Below are positions 1-8,143 of a DNA stretch of 36,974 bases, piece after piece; position 1 is the first letter of the stretch; every line of letters begins with the position of its first letter. The stretch lies in the NCBI GenBank assembly GCA_937924855.1, contig CALEYQ010000034.1, forward strand, positions 1 to 36,974, given 5' to 3'. Position numbers and translations under genes: made by a program. Below the pieces are notes generated by a model. It was not told where the DNA came from. It ran no database searches and worked only from the letters and a program-made list of their open reading frames with translations. Source of the stretch: an uncultured Bacteroidota bacterium. GTDB lineage: Bacteria; Bacteroidota; Bacteroidia; JADZBD01.

Positions 1-84
1 ATCCATAACTAAATATAATGCATCATTTTTTTGATTTTTTTCTATGGCCAGGTTAATAATTCCAATGGCCTCATCCACCTTGCA
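1..84 (-). CDS. In-frame continuation of the TPR protein gene beyond an internal TAG; runs off the left edge
   Basis: Downstream of the TAG at 85-87 the same minus-strand frame stays open for all 28 codons to the window edge. It encodes a peptide containing KVDEAIGIINLAIEKN and then DALYLVMD, which reads as a canonical TPR helix pair continuing the upstream protein. No frame change is needed. I therefore take this to be the rest of the gene annotated at 85-957, cut off either by a real nonsense mutation or by a base-call error. The true end lies outside the window. Confidence 0.6.
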
Positions 85-957
85 CTACGTAATGTAAAGG
101 TTTAACTCCTCGATAATAAAATTATAGTTTCCAGGGAATTTCTTACGTCCAATCTGCACTGTTTCAACGAATTTGGCCTGATTTTCCGAAACCCGGTAAA
201 TTTCCATCAGATAAGCCAGGTTTTCCTCGGCCTTGTAATTCATTGCAATCAGTTTGTTGTAAAGCTCCGCTGCTTTGTCAAACATTTTTGCCCTGCCCGC
301 GGTCAACGCTGCATTATCAATTGAGCCTGTATCAATTCTTCCTAAGTACTTACGGCTGATTTCATCGGCTTTCTCAAATCCGGCCACAGCATCCTCCAAT
401 CGTTTACCATTATATAGCGCCACGGCCTTTGAAGCAAAGAATGTAGAAAAAATGGTAATCTTCTTTTTGGCATCTGCCGAAAAATCATCCTTTGTGTCGT
501 ACTCAATACACTTTTTATAGGATTCCAGTGAAGCCTCCAGTTCGTCGAGGGATACATCCTGAAAGGCCTCCTCCTCATGCTTTTTGATCAGTGCCTGAAT
601 CTCAGCAACCACCTTGTTCTTTTCTTCTTCCGTCTTGGCGGCTTCCCGTTTTTTCTCAAGCTCCGTCATTTTGGCCTGATCATCCTTCCTGGCCTTTTGC
701 TTTTCAAGCTCCCAATTATAGCTGAACAAAGTATAATAAATCTCGCCCCGGTGATACCAGGTCTTGGCTTTATTGTCCGTGTCCGGATGCTTTGCGGCTG
801 TATCAATTCGTGCCTGAGCTTTTCTCAGAGACTCCACATCTTTGAATTTTTTAAACTCATCGTGATACTTGATGGCACTTACCACGTTATTGTTCTGGGC
901 CAGGGCTCCTGAAACAAAAAGTATAAGCGCTAAAAAAGGGGTGCTTATTTTTCTCAT
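85..957 (-). CDS. Secreted tetratricopeptide-repeat protein, ended by an in-frame TAG
   Basis: A 290-residue product from the start at 957. That ATG begins a clear signal peptide (MRKISTPFLALILFVSGALAQ) and lies 7 nt after the gyrA stop. The frame is open further upstream to 1059, but that part overlaps gyrA. After the signal the protein is lysine- and glutamate-rich: a charged, probably coiled segment around residues 80-140, then TPR-like helices (for example LYNGKRLEDAVAGFEKADEI and KMFDKAAELYNKLIAMNYKA). A TPR gene directly after gyrA is a familiar Bacteroidota arrangement, and the spacing implies co-transcription. TPR repeats bind other proteins; the partner is unknown and the cell location is presumably periplasmic. 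The frame stops at TAG (85-87) in the middle of a repeat and then continues in the same frame to the window edge, so the product is probably truncated. Confidence 0.8.
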   Translation of the reverse strand: MRKISTPFLALILFVSGALAQNNNVVSAIKYHDEFKKFKDVESLRKAQARIDTAAKHPDTDNKAKTWYHRGEIYYTLFSYNWELEKQKARKDDQAKMTELEKKREAAKTEEEKNKVVAEIQALIKKHEEEAFQDVSLDELEASLESYKKCIEYDTKDDFSADAKKKITIFSTFFASKAVALYNGKRLEDAVAGFEKADEISRKYLGRIDTGSIDNAALTAGRAKMFDKAAELYNKLIAMNYKAEENLAYLMEIYRVSENQAKFVETVQIGRKKFPGNYNFIIEELNLYIT

Positions 958-964
958 AAGGCTG

Positions 965-3541
965 TTATTCTGGATTTTTGGTTTCTTCTCCGTCATTATC
1001 AATTTCTTTGCCATTGTTTTCGTCCCCCTCAGCCTGGGGCTGAACTTCACCGCCCTCATTCAGGGGCTGTTCTGAACTGCCATCTTCCTCATCGTCTGCA
1101 TCCACCTTGGCAACGGCACCTATATTATCCTCCTCGCGGAGATTAATCAATCGCACGCCCTGGGTAGCTCTTCCCATAACCCGGAGGTCTTTTACCTTCA
1201 TCCGTATGGTCAGACCCTCACGAGTAATAATCATCAGGTCGTTTTCGTCGGTAACGCTCTTTATGGCAATTAATTTTCCTGTTTTTTCGGTAATATTAAT
1301 GGTCTTTACTCCCTTTCCTCCCCGGTTGGTAATCCGGTACTCCTCAATATCCGATCGCTTACCGAATCCTTTTTCGGAAACCACCAGTACATTCGAAGAA
1401 GGGTCGGCAATGGCAATCATCCCGATGACTTCATTCCCCGGGAAACTTTCCTCATCCAGGTTCATGCCTGTAACACCACTGGCTCCCCTGCCCATAGGCC
1501 TTACTTTTTCTTCAGGGAAACGACATACCTTACCCTCTTTAGACGCAAGCATGATTTCACTCTTTCCATCGGTCATCACGGCCTCAAGCAGTGTGTCTCC
1601 TTCCCGCACATTGATGGCAATAATACCATTCTGGCGGGGTCGTGAATACGCCTCAAGGGTGGTTTTCTTAATAACTCCCTTTTTGGTACACATCACAATA
1701 AAGTTATTGTTCAGGTAATTTTCATCGGCAAGATCATGTACCCTGATGTAAGCCTTTACCTTGTCGCCCGGCTGCAGGTTAATAACATTCTGAATGGCTC
1801 TGCCCTTGCTGGTTTTATTTCCCTCGGGTATTTCATAAGCCTTCAGCCAGTAACACATTCCTTTTTCCGTAAAGAATAAGATGTAATTGTGGGTGGAGGA
1901 AACAAACATCTGCTCCAAAAAGTCTTCATCACGGGTCGAGGAACCCCGCGATCCCACCCCTCCCCTGTTCTGCACTTTATATTCAGACAAAGGTGTTCTC
2001 TTAATATAACCCAGGTGGGAAATGGTAATTACCACATCTTCCTCGGCAATCATGTCCTCCATACGGAATTCACCGGCAGCCAATACCAGTTCGGTGCGTC
2101 GTTCATCGGCGTATTTTTCACGCACTTCCCGTAATTCGTCTTTAATTATTTCCATCCGGAGCACTTCATCACTCAAAATTTCATTCAAAAACTTAATCAA
2201 CTCCATCAGGTTGTTGTACTCCTCCTTGATCTTGTCGCGCTCAAGGCCGGTAAGAACCCTGAGACGAAGCTCCAGAATGGCTTTTGCCTGTATTTCTGAA
2301 AGTCCGAACCGGGTAATCAAACCTTCCTGGGCAATCTGTGGCGTTTCGCTTTCCCGGATCAGCTTGATTACCTCGTCCAGATGGTCGAGGGCAATCAGGT
2401 AACCCTGCAGAATATGAGCCCGTTTTTCGGCCTGTTCCAGATCGTACTTGGTACGACGGATTACCACCTCATGACGATGCTCCACATAATACCGGATAAG
2501 ATCCTTCAGGTTAAGCAACATGGGTCGCCCGCCAACCAGGGCAATATTGTTTACGCTGAAGGTTGACTGCAGGCTGGTATGCTTAAAAAGGTTATTCAGA
2601 ACTACATTGCCTATGGCATCTTTTTTCAGCTCATAAACAATGCGCAGTCCTTGGCGATCACTCTCGTCACGGATATCTGAAATCCCTTCAATTTTTTTCT
2701 CGTTAATAAGATCCGCCGTCTTTTTGATCATTTCGGCCTTGTTAACCAGGAAAGGAATTTCAGTTACAATAATTCTTTCCCTGCCATTGCTTAAGGTTTC
2801 AATGTTGGCCCTGGACCGGATAACTACCCGGCCGCGACCGGTTTCAAAGGCATCGCGAACTCCTTCATATCCATAGATTATTCCACCGGTAGGAAAATCG
2901 GGAGCTTTCACAATTTTCAGCAGCTCCGTCATCTCAATATTGCGGTTGTCTATAAAAGCAATGGTGGCATCAATGATTTCACCCAGGTTATGGGGAGGCA
3001 TATTGGTAGCCATTCCCACCGCAATTCCGCTGGCTCCGTTAACCAACAGGTTTGGGATACGGGAAGGCATAACAGTAGGTTCCTCAAGGCTGTCGTCAAA
3101 ATTAGGACGGAAATCAACGGTATTCTTTTCGATATCCGACAACATTTCCTCTGCAATCTTTTTAAGACGGGCCTCGGTATAACGCATTGCGGCCGGACTG
3201 TCCCCGTCAATGGATCCGAAGTTTCCCTGCCCGTCAACCAGTGGGTAGCGTAAACTCCAGTCCTGAGCCATCCTAACCATGGCATCGTATACAGCACTGT
3301 CGCCATGTGGGTGGTATTTACCCAGCACCTCCCCCACGATACGGGCCGACTTTTTAAATGGCCGGTTGGAAAGAACCCCCAACTCCTGCATCCCGAATAA
3401 TACCCTCCGGTGCACCGGCTTCAGCCCATCCCGCACATCGGGCAGGGCCCGGGAAACAATAACCGACATCGAATAATCGATGTAGGCCGACTTCATCTCA
3501 TTCTCAATATTAATCTCTATGATTTTTTCTCCGTCATGCAT
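965..3541 (-). CDS. gyrA: DNA gyrase subunit A
   Basis: 858 residues, normal for GyrA. This is the DNA breakage-reunion subunit, which with GyrB (not in the window) introduces negative supercoils. The N-terminal topoisomerase IIA core carries the catalytic tyrosine at about residue 121 in the AAMRYTEARL motif. The quinolone-resistance region reads HPHGDSAVYDAMVRMAQ with Ser82 and Asp86, the wild-type quinolone-sensitive residues. The C-terminal DNA-wrapping beta-pinwheel contains the GyrA-box as NRGGKG, which supports gyrase over topoisomerase IV ParC. The last 45 or so residues form a very acidic tail. The gene is divergent from clpC across a 286-bp spacer and is followed after 7 nt by the TPR gene. 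Its stop is TAA. Confidence 0.98.
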   Translation of the reverse strand: MHDGEKIIEINIENEMKSAYIDYSMSVIVSRALPDVRDGLKPVHRRVLFGMQELGVLSNRPFKKSARIVGEVLGKYHPHGDSAVYDAMVRMAQDWSLRYPLVDGQGNFGSIDGDSPAAMRYTEARLKKIAEEMLSDIEKNTVDFRPNFDDSLEEPTVMPSRIPNLLVNGASGIAVGMATNMPPHNLGEIIDATIAFIDNRNIEMTELLKIVKAPDFPTGGIIYGYEGVRDAFETGRGRVVIRSRANIETLSNGRERIIVTEIPFLVNKAEMIKKTADLINEKKIEGISDIRDESDRQGLRIVYELKKDAIGNVVLNNLFKHTSLQSTFSVNNIALVGGRPMLLNLKDLIRYYVEHRHEVVIRRTKYDLEQAEKRAHILQGYLIALDHLDEVIKLIRESETPQIAQEGLITRFGLSEIQAKAILELRLRVLTGLERDKIKEEYNNLMELIKFLNEILSDEVLRMEIIKDELREVREKYADERRTELVLAAGEFRMEDMIAEEDVVITISHLGYIKRTPLSEYKVQNRGGVGSRGSSTRDEDFLEQMFVSSTHNYILFFTEKGMCYWLKAYEIPEGNKTSKGRAIQNVINLQPGDKVKAYIRVHDLADENYLNNNFIVMCTKKGVIKKTTLEAYSRPRQNGIIAINVREGDTLLEAVMTDGKSEIMLASKEGKVCRFPEEKVRPMGRGASGVTGMNLDEESFPGNEVIGMIAIADPSSNVLVVSEKGFGKRSDIEEYRITNRGGKGVKTINITEKTGKLIAIKSVTDENDLMIITREGLTIRMKVKDLRVMGRATQGVRLINLREEDNIGAVAKVDADDEEDGSSEQPLNEGGEVQPQAEGDENNGKEIDNDGEETKNPE

Positions 3542-3827
3542 AAAAGTTGGTTTCTGTTAATATTTCCCCTGAGTTCCCCGGCAGATTTGCATGGTTTTTG
3601 AAGCCTGTTTTAAGCCTGGTTTTCAGGGAAACGAAGATACCTTTTTTGGGTGCTTTAGGGCGGAATAAAACGAATGGAGTTATTAACATAGTTCGTCGTT
3701 TTTTTCAACACGAACGGGTTGATAAATTCGCTTATCCGGCCGCCTAAAAATCAAAGGGTTAAGGTACTTTTGAAAGCAGGGTTATTATACCTATCTTAGT
3801 AGAAAAAGGAAACGGAAAAAATTATTT
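3542..3827. other. Divergent gyrA/clpC intergenic spacer
   Basis: A 286-bp spacer between two divergent start codons, with no convincing gene; the short open frames crossing it show no recognisable protein. It holds the putative clpC promoter (listed separately). On the minus strand, TATCTTCG at 3632-3639, about 90 nt before the gyrA start, is a one-mismatch match to the Bacteroidota -7 box TAnnTTTG and is a weak gyrA promoter candidate. I see no strong hairpin or riboswitch-like structure. Confidence 0.5.
3769..3799 (+). promoter_or_regulatory. Putative clpC promoter
   Basis: TTTG at 3769-3772, 19 nt, then TATCTTAG at 3792-3799, one mismatch from the Bacteroidota -7 consensus TAnnTTTG with a typical -33/-7 spacing. 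The start codon lies 28 nt downstream, giving a short leader of roughly 22-25 nt. I see no CtsR- or HrcA-type inverted repeat near it. Confidence 0.45.
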
Positions 3828-6377
3828 ATGGAAGCAAAATTTTCACCCCGGGTACGCGATGTGATTACCTTCTCCAGAGAGGAGGCGCTCAGACTCGGAC
3901 ATGACTATATCGGTACGGAACATCTTCTTTTGGGTATGATCCGAGAAGGAGAAGGAACGGCCATTCAGATTCTGAAGCGACTGGAAGTTGAACTGGGTTC
4001 ACTCCGCAAGGAAATTGAAAACGCCGTAGCACCGGTTCCCAAAAAAAATGTTTCAAACCTGGATAATATTTCTTTGTTAAAGCAGGCAGAAAGAACCCTC
4101 AAGGTTACCTACCTGGAAGCCAAACTTTTTAAAAGTGCGGTAATCGGAACCGAACACCTCTTGCTCAGTATTCTGAAAGATCAGGAAAGTGTTGCCACCC
4201 GTGCCTTATTGAAATTTCAGGTGGATTACGATACCGTGAAGGAAGAACTTCAGGGCCTTGGTAGCTCAGACATTCAGCCCAGCGCTGAATTTCCTCAAAA
4301 CCCGGCCGATGATGATGATCCGGATGAGGGACAACAATTTTCTGCCTCCAGTAAAAAAACGGGAGATTCAAAATCCAAAACCCCGGTTCTTGACAATTTC
4401 GGTCGGGATCTCACCAAACTTGCCGAGGAAGGCAAGCTGGATCCCATTGTAGGCCGGGAAAAAGAAATCGAAAGGGTTTCCCAGATATTGAGCCGGCGTA
4501 AGAAAAACAACCCTATTCTTATCGGGGAACCCGGTGTGGGAAAATCGGCCATAGCCGAGGGATTGGCCTTGCGCATTATCCAGCGAAAAGTAAGCCGTGT
4601 GTTGTTTGGCAAACGTGTAGTTACTCTCGACCTGGCATCGCTTGTGGCAGGAACCAAATACCGGGGCCAGTTTGAAGAACGAATGAAGGCGGTGATGAAT
4701 GAACTTGAAAAGTCACCGGATGTAATCCTTTTCATTGACGAAATTCACACTATTATAGGAGCCGGCGGAGCCAGTGGTTCTCTCGATGCTTCCAATATGT
4801 TCAAACCTGCCCTGGCACGCGGAGAAATCCAATGTATCGGTGCAACAACCCTGGATGAATTCAGACAATATATTGAAAAAGACGGAGCTCTGGAGCGTCG
4901 TTTCCAAAAGGTTATTGTGGATCCTACCTCTGTGGAGGAAACCATTCAGATTCTGCAGAACATTAAATCGAAATACGAGGACCATCATAATGTCAGCTAC
5001 ACCGAGGATGCCATTAAAGCCTGTGTGTCGCTGACGGCCAGATATATTACCGACCGCCACCTTCCGGATAAGGCCATTGATGCACTTGACGAATCGGGTT
5101 CCCGGGTTCACATTACCAATATCCAGGTGCCTGAAAACATCCTGGAAATTGAAAAGAAAATTGAAGATATCAAGGAAGAGAAAAACCGGGTCGTAAGAAG
5201 TCAGAAATACGAAGAAGCTGCCCGCCTCCGCGATACCGAGCGGCAACTGCTCGAACAATTGGATGCCGCCAAGAAACAATGGGAAGAAGAAACCAAGTTA
5301 CATAAGCAAACGGTTAACGAAGAAAATGTGGCCGAAGTGGTTGCCATGATGACCGGCATACCACTGAAACGGATTGCCCAGACCGAAAGTAACAAGCTGG
5401 TTAAAATGGGTGATGAATTGAGGGGGAAAGTTATTGGACAGGACGAAGCCGTTGCGAAAGTTGTAAAGGCCATCCAGAGAAACCGTGCCGGATTGAAAGA
5501 TCCCAACAAACCAATTGGCTCATTTATTTTCCTGGGTCCTACCGGCGTTGGAAAAACGCAATTGGCCAAGGTTCTTACCAAAAACCTTTTTGATTCCGAA
5601 GATGCACTCATTCGCATAGACATGAGTGAATACATGGAAAAATTTGCCGTTTCCCGCCTTGTGGGTGCGCCTCCCGGATATGTTGGTTATGAAGAAGGCG
5701 GTCAGCTTACCGAGAAAGTAAGAAGAAGACCTTATGCCGTTGTATTGCTGGATGAAATTGAAAAGGCTCACCCCGATGTTTTCAACCTGTTGCTTCAGGT
5801 GCTCGATGACGGGCAGTTGACCGATAGCCTGGGTAGAAAAGTTGATTTTAAAAACACCATCATCATAATGACTTCTAATATTGGCTCTCGCCAGTTGAAG
5901 GATTTCGGACAGGGTGTTGGGTTTGCCACGCATGCCAAAAGCGAACAAGTTGATGAACACAGCCGGAGCGTAATTGAAAATGCTTTGAAAAAAGCATTCG
6001 CCCCCGAATTTCTGAACCGGATTGACGATGTGGTTGTATTCAATCAGCTGAGCAAAGATGACATTCACAAAATCATCGACATTGAATTGCAAAAGTTGTA
6101 CGGCAGAATTGGCGGACTGGGATATTCCATCAAAATTGCCAATGATGCGAAAGATTTCATTGCCGACAAAGGTTACGACCAGCAATTTGGTGCAAGGCCA
6201 CTGAAAAGAGCCATACAGAAATATGTTGAAGACCCGCTTGCCGAGGAAATTATTAAATCGAATCTTAACGAAGGTGATTTGATCGAAGTTACCCTGGACA
6301 AGGACAAAAACGAGTTGAAAATTAATATTTCAAAACCTCCTTCAAAGTCCACCAAAAAGAACAAGAAGGAAGAATAG
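3828..6377 (+). CDS. clpC: ATP-dependent Clp protease ATP-binding subunit ClpC
   Basis: 849 residues, a double-ring Hsp100 AAA+ unfoldase that feeds substrates to ClpP (not in the window). Domain order: Clp_N double repeat (about 1-150); an acidic linker with a run of Asp; NBD1 with Walker A GEPGVGKS at 233-240 and Walker B VILFIDEIH; a UvrB/UvrC (UVR) motif in the middle domain around 448-480, which separates ClpC from ClpA and ClpB; NBD2 with Walker A GPTGVGKT at 570-577, then GYVGYEEGG and LLDEIEKAHPD. VGF in DFGQGVGF is the likely ClpP-docking tripeptide. The tail is Lys/Glu-rich. It is divergent from gyrA. Its adaptor ClpS is encoded at 13437-13712. It is the only one of 31 terminated genes here that ends in TAG; a TAA follows in frame four codons later. 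Confidence 0.97.
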   Translation: MEAKFSPRVRDVITFSREEALRLGHDYIGTEHLLLGMIREGEGTAIQILKRLEVELGSLRKEIENAVAPVPKKNVSNLDNISLLKQAERTLKVTYLEAKLFKSAVIGTEHLLLSILKDQESVATRALLKFQVDYDTVKEELQGLGSSDIQPSAEFPQNPADDDDPDEGQQFSASSKKTGDSKSKTPVLDNFGRDLTKLAEEGKLDPIVGREKEIERVSQILSRRKKNNPILIGEPGVGKSAIAEGLALRIIQRKVSRVLFGKRVVTLDLASLVAGTKYRGQFEERMKAVMNELEKSPDVILFIDEIHTIIGAGGASGSLDASNMFKPALARGEIQCIGATTLDEFRQYIEKDGALERRFQKVIVDPTSVEETIQILQNIKSKYEDHHNVSYTEDAIKACVSLTARYITDRHLPDKAIDALDESGSRVHITNIQVPENILEIEKKIEDIKEEKNRVVRSQKYEEAARLRDTERQLLEQLDAAKKQWEEETKLHKQTVNEENVAEVVAMMTGIPLKRIAQTESNKLVKMGDELRGKVIGQDEAVAKVVKAIQRNRAGLKDPNKPIGSFIFLGPTGVGKTQLAKVLTKNLFDSEDALIRIDMSEYMEKFAVSRLVGAPPGYVGYEEGGQLTEKVRRRPYAVVLLDEIEKAHPDVFNLLLQVLDDGQLTDSLGRKVDFKNTIIIMTSNIGSRQLKDFGQGVGFATHAKSEQVDEHSRSVIENALKKAFAPEFLNRIDDVVVFNQLSKDDIHKIIDIELQKLYGRIGGLGYSIKIANDAKDFIADKGYDQQFGARPLKRAIQKYVEDPLAEEIIKSNLNEGDLIEVTLDKDKNELKINISKPPSKSTKKNKKEE

Positions 6378-6410
6378 AGGCTAATGCCTTAAAATACAGT
6401 TACTTGTACA

Positions 6411-6434
6411 TGTCCTGGGGTATTGTACAGGACA
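6411..6434. repeat. Inverted repeat overlapping the promoter of the PorG-like gene
   Basis: TGTCCTG (6411-6417) and CAGGACA (6428-6434) form a perfect 7-bp inverted repeat with a 10-nt centre. TTGTACA also occurs twice, at 6404-6410 and 6423-6429. There is no T-run on the plus strand after the repeat, so it is a poor clpC terminator. It overlaps the -33 region of the next promoter, so an operator is possible. No regulator is identified. Confidence 0.35.
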
Positions 6435-6453
6435 AAAAGAATTTCTAACTTTG
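6422..6453 (+). promoter_or_regulatory. Promoter of the PorG-like gene
   Basis: TAACTTTG at 6446-6453 matches TAnnTTTG exactly. ATTG at 6422-6425 sits 20 nt upstream as a -33 element. Bacteroidota transcripts start a few nt after the -7 box, so transcription should begin around 6457-6460, at or just before the ATG at 6460. That implies a leaderless or near-leaderless mRNA and excludes the TTG at 6451 as a start. Confidence 0.6.
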
Positions 6454-6459
6454 CTCAGA

Positions 6460-7380
6460 ATGCCCATGAAGCGGATTTTTACCTTATTCTTTTTGTTCAG
6501 TGCCCTTGGAAGCTACGCCCAGTTTAAGTGGGATTTTGGTGGCGGACTTGGAGTTGCAAATATTCTGGGTGAAATGGGTGGCGATGAATTGACACGCCGC
6601 GATTTTATTGCCGATATCAAGCTTCGTCAAACCCGTTGGGCCGTTCAGGGTTTTGCCCGTTACAAATTACACCCCAACGTACTTATCAAAGGTGAAATAA
6701 CCTACGCCCGTCTTGAAGGAGCTGATTCGCTTTCATCCAACCCAGGCCGCAAAGGACGAAACCTCCATTTCCGGAACGACATGGTAGAGTTGTCTGTTAA
6801 GGGTGAATATGTTTTTTATGAAATTTCCGATTTGGGTCGTTCGTATCGCTTCCGAAACGATCTTCGTTGCTATATGTTTATCGGTGCCGGGGGAATTTAC
6901 CACAGCCCTAAAGCCAATTATCAGGGAAGCTGGGTTCCTTTGCAGCCCCTGCGCACGGAAGGACAATCGAAGCCCTACAGCAGGTTGCAATTTGTAATTC
7001 CTGCCGGAGCCGGCTTATATTTTACCATTAAAAAGCAGCATCGTATTGGCTGGGAACTCGGCTGGAGAACAACCTTCACCGATTACCTGGATGATGTAAG
7101 CACTGTTTACGCTGATCCTTCTACTTTGCCAAACGCAACTTCTATCGCACTGGCAAATCAATACAGTCCTTCGTTTGCGAACGATCCCTCCTACCCACAT
7201 GCTAATAATTATTCTCCGGGTTCCAAACGGGGCGATCCTACCCATAACGACAGTTACCTCTTCTCTACCTTTAATTACAGCTATGTAATCAAGGGAAGAA
7301 GTAAGTTCTCCAAATCCAGATATAGCTCTTACTTCAAGTCGCGCAAGTACAAGAAGCGGAAAGTACGGGCCAAGTTTTAA
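6460..7380 (+). CDS. Outer-membrane beta-barrel protein, DUF6089/PorG-like
   Basis: 306 residues from ATG 6460; ATG 6466 is an equally good start, giving MKRIFTLFFLFSALGSYAQ as signal peptide. The mature protein begins KWDFGGGLGVANILGEMGG and alternates aromatic and glycine-rich strands (YRFRNDLRCYMFIGAGGIYH, GAGLYFTIKKQHRIGWELGWR). It includes the motif FTDYLDDVSTVY, which I associate from memory with the DUF6089 family that contains the T9SS component PorG. It probably folds as a small 8- to 10-strand barrel in the outer membrane. A T9SS cargo protein is encoded at 30808-33237, so a T9SS role is plausible but not shown. The final 28 residues are strikingly basic (KSRYSSYFKSRKYKKRKVRAKF), odd for a barrel C-terminus. 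The gene converges with the glycosyltransferase at 7400. Confidence 0.7.
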   Translation: MPMKRIFTLFFLFSALGSYAQFKWDFGGGLGVANILGEMGGDELTRRDFIADIKLRQTRWAVQGFARYKLHPNVLIKGEITYARLEGADSLSSNPGRKGRNLHFRNDMVELSVKGEYVFYEISDLGRSYRFRNDLRCYMFIGAGGIYHSPKANYQGSWVPLQPLRTEGQSKPYSRLQFVIPAGAGLYFTIKKQHRIGWELGWRTTFTDYLDDVSTVYADPSTLPNATSIALANQYSPSFANDPSYPHANNYSPGSKRGDPTHNDSYLFSTFNYSYVIKGRSKFSKSRYSSYFKSRKYKKRKVRAKF

Positions 7381-7399
7381 TTCCCTTTTACTGTTTCTT

Positions 7400-8143
7400 T
7401 TAGAAAAATTGTCCGAGTTTTCTGAGTGGCTTCACCCAGAGTGTGTACCATTTGGGTTTTAACCCATTGAGTTCCCAGGCCCGGCGGTCTTCCTTATTGG
7501 CATTTATCCTGGAAGCCATGCTGTTATTGCTCATGCCCCCTGTCCGCATTTTCACTAAAATTCCGGGAAGATAAGAAAGCGTTATTTCGTGCTTGTGAAT
7601 CATGCGAAGCATAAGTTCATAATCGGCAGCGGTTTTTAAATCGGTTCTGAACATTCCGTATTTTTCATAGGCTTCGCGCCGTACAAAAAAGGCCGGATGA
7701 GGTGGCATCCAGCCTTTTAAAAAATCTCCTGTACGGTAGGAACCGGAAATCCATTTGCGAACTATTTTATCGGGATTATTGAAATCAACATAAACCAAAT
7801 CTCCGTAAAGTCCCATCGTTCCCGTTTCTGAAAAACGGCTTACTACTTTTTCAATAACCTCCCGGTTTGCGTACACATCATCGGCATTTAAAATGGCGAT
7901 AATATCCCCGGTTGCCATTCCTATGCCTTTGTTTATGGCATCGTACATACCCCGGTCAGGCTCAGAGATAAAGCGGGAAATTTTCGTGGAATATTCATTT
8001 ATGATTTGGAAGGTTTCGTCTTTACTTCCGCCGTCCACTACAATATATTCTATATCTGCATAAGATTGACCCAATACAGACTCAAGGGTGTGACGAATTG
8101 TTTTCCCTGCATTATAACAAACCGTAATGATTGAAATTTTCAT
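7400..8143 (-). CDS. Family 2 glycosyltransferase
   Basis: 247 residues with a GT-A fold. It starts with the typical KISIITVCYNAGKTI strand and carries the nucleotide-sugar-binding Asp in VVDGGSKD (about residue 37), the metal-binding acidic motif NADD (86-89), and an acceptor-side TAADYELMLRM motif. There is no membrane segment, so it should be cytoplasmic or peripheral. It resembles WcaA- and WbbD-type transferases that add sugars to LPS or exopolysaccharide. The start overlaps the stop of the WcaF-like gene by 4 bp (ATGA), which implies translational coupling. It is the last gene of the DUF6913-dapA-acetyltransferase-glycosyltransferase operon. Donor and acceptor sugars cannot be told from sequence. 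Stop is TAA. Confidence 0.9.
   Translation of the reverse strand: MKISIITVCYNAGKTIRHTLESVLGQSYADIEYIVVDGGSKDETFQIINEYSTKISRFISEPDRGMYDAINKGIGMATGDIIAILNADDVYANREVIEKVVSRFSETGTMGLYGDLVYVDFNNPDKIVRKWISGSYRTGDFLKGWMPPHPAFFVRREAYEKYGMFRTDLKTAADYELMLRMIHKHEITLSYLPGILVKMRTGGMSNNSMASRINANKEDRRAWELNGLKPKWYTLWVKPLRKLGQFF

Noticed and set aside
1107..1718. 203-codon plus-strand open frame inside gyrA
   Set aside because: Lies wholly on the antisense of a certain gyrA; the translation is Ser/Arg-rich with no recognisable domain, as expected from a shadow frame.
5520..6185. 221-codon minus-strand frame across the clpC NBD2 region
   Set aside because: Antisense shadow of conserved AAA+ sequence; no domain and no promoter.
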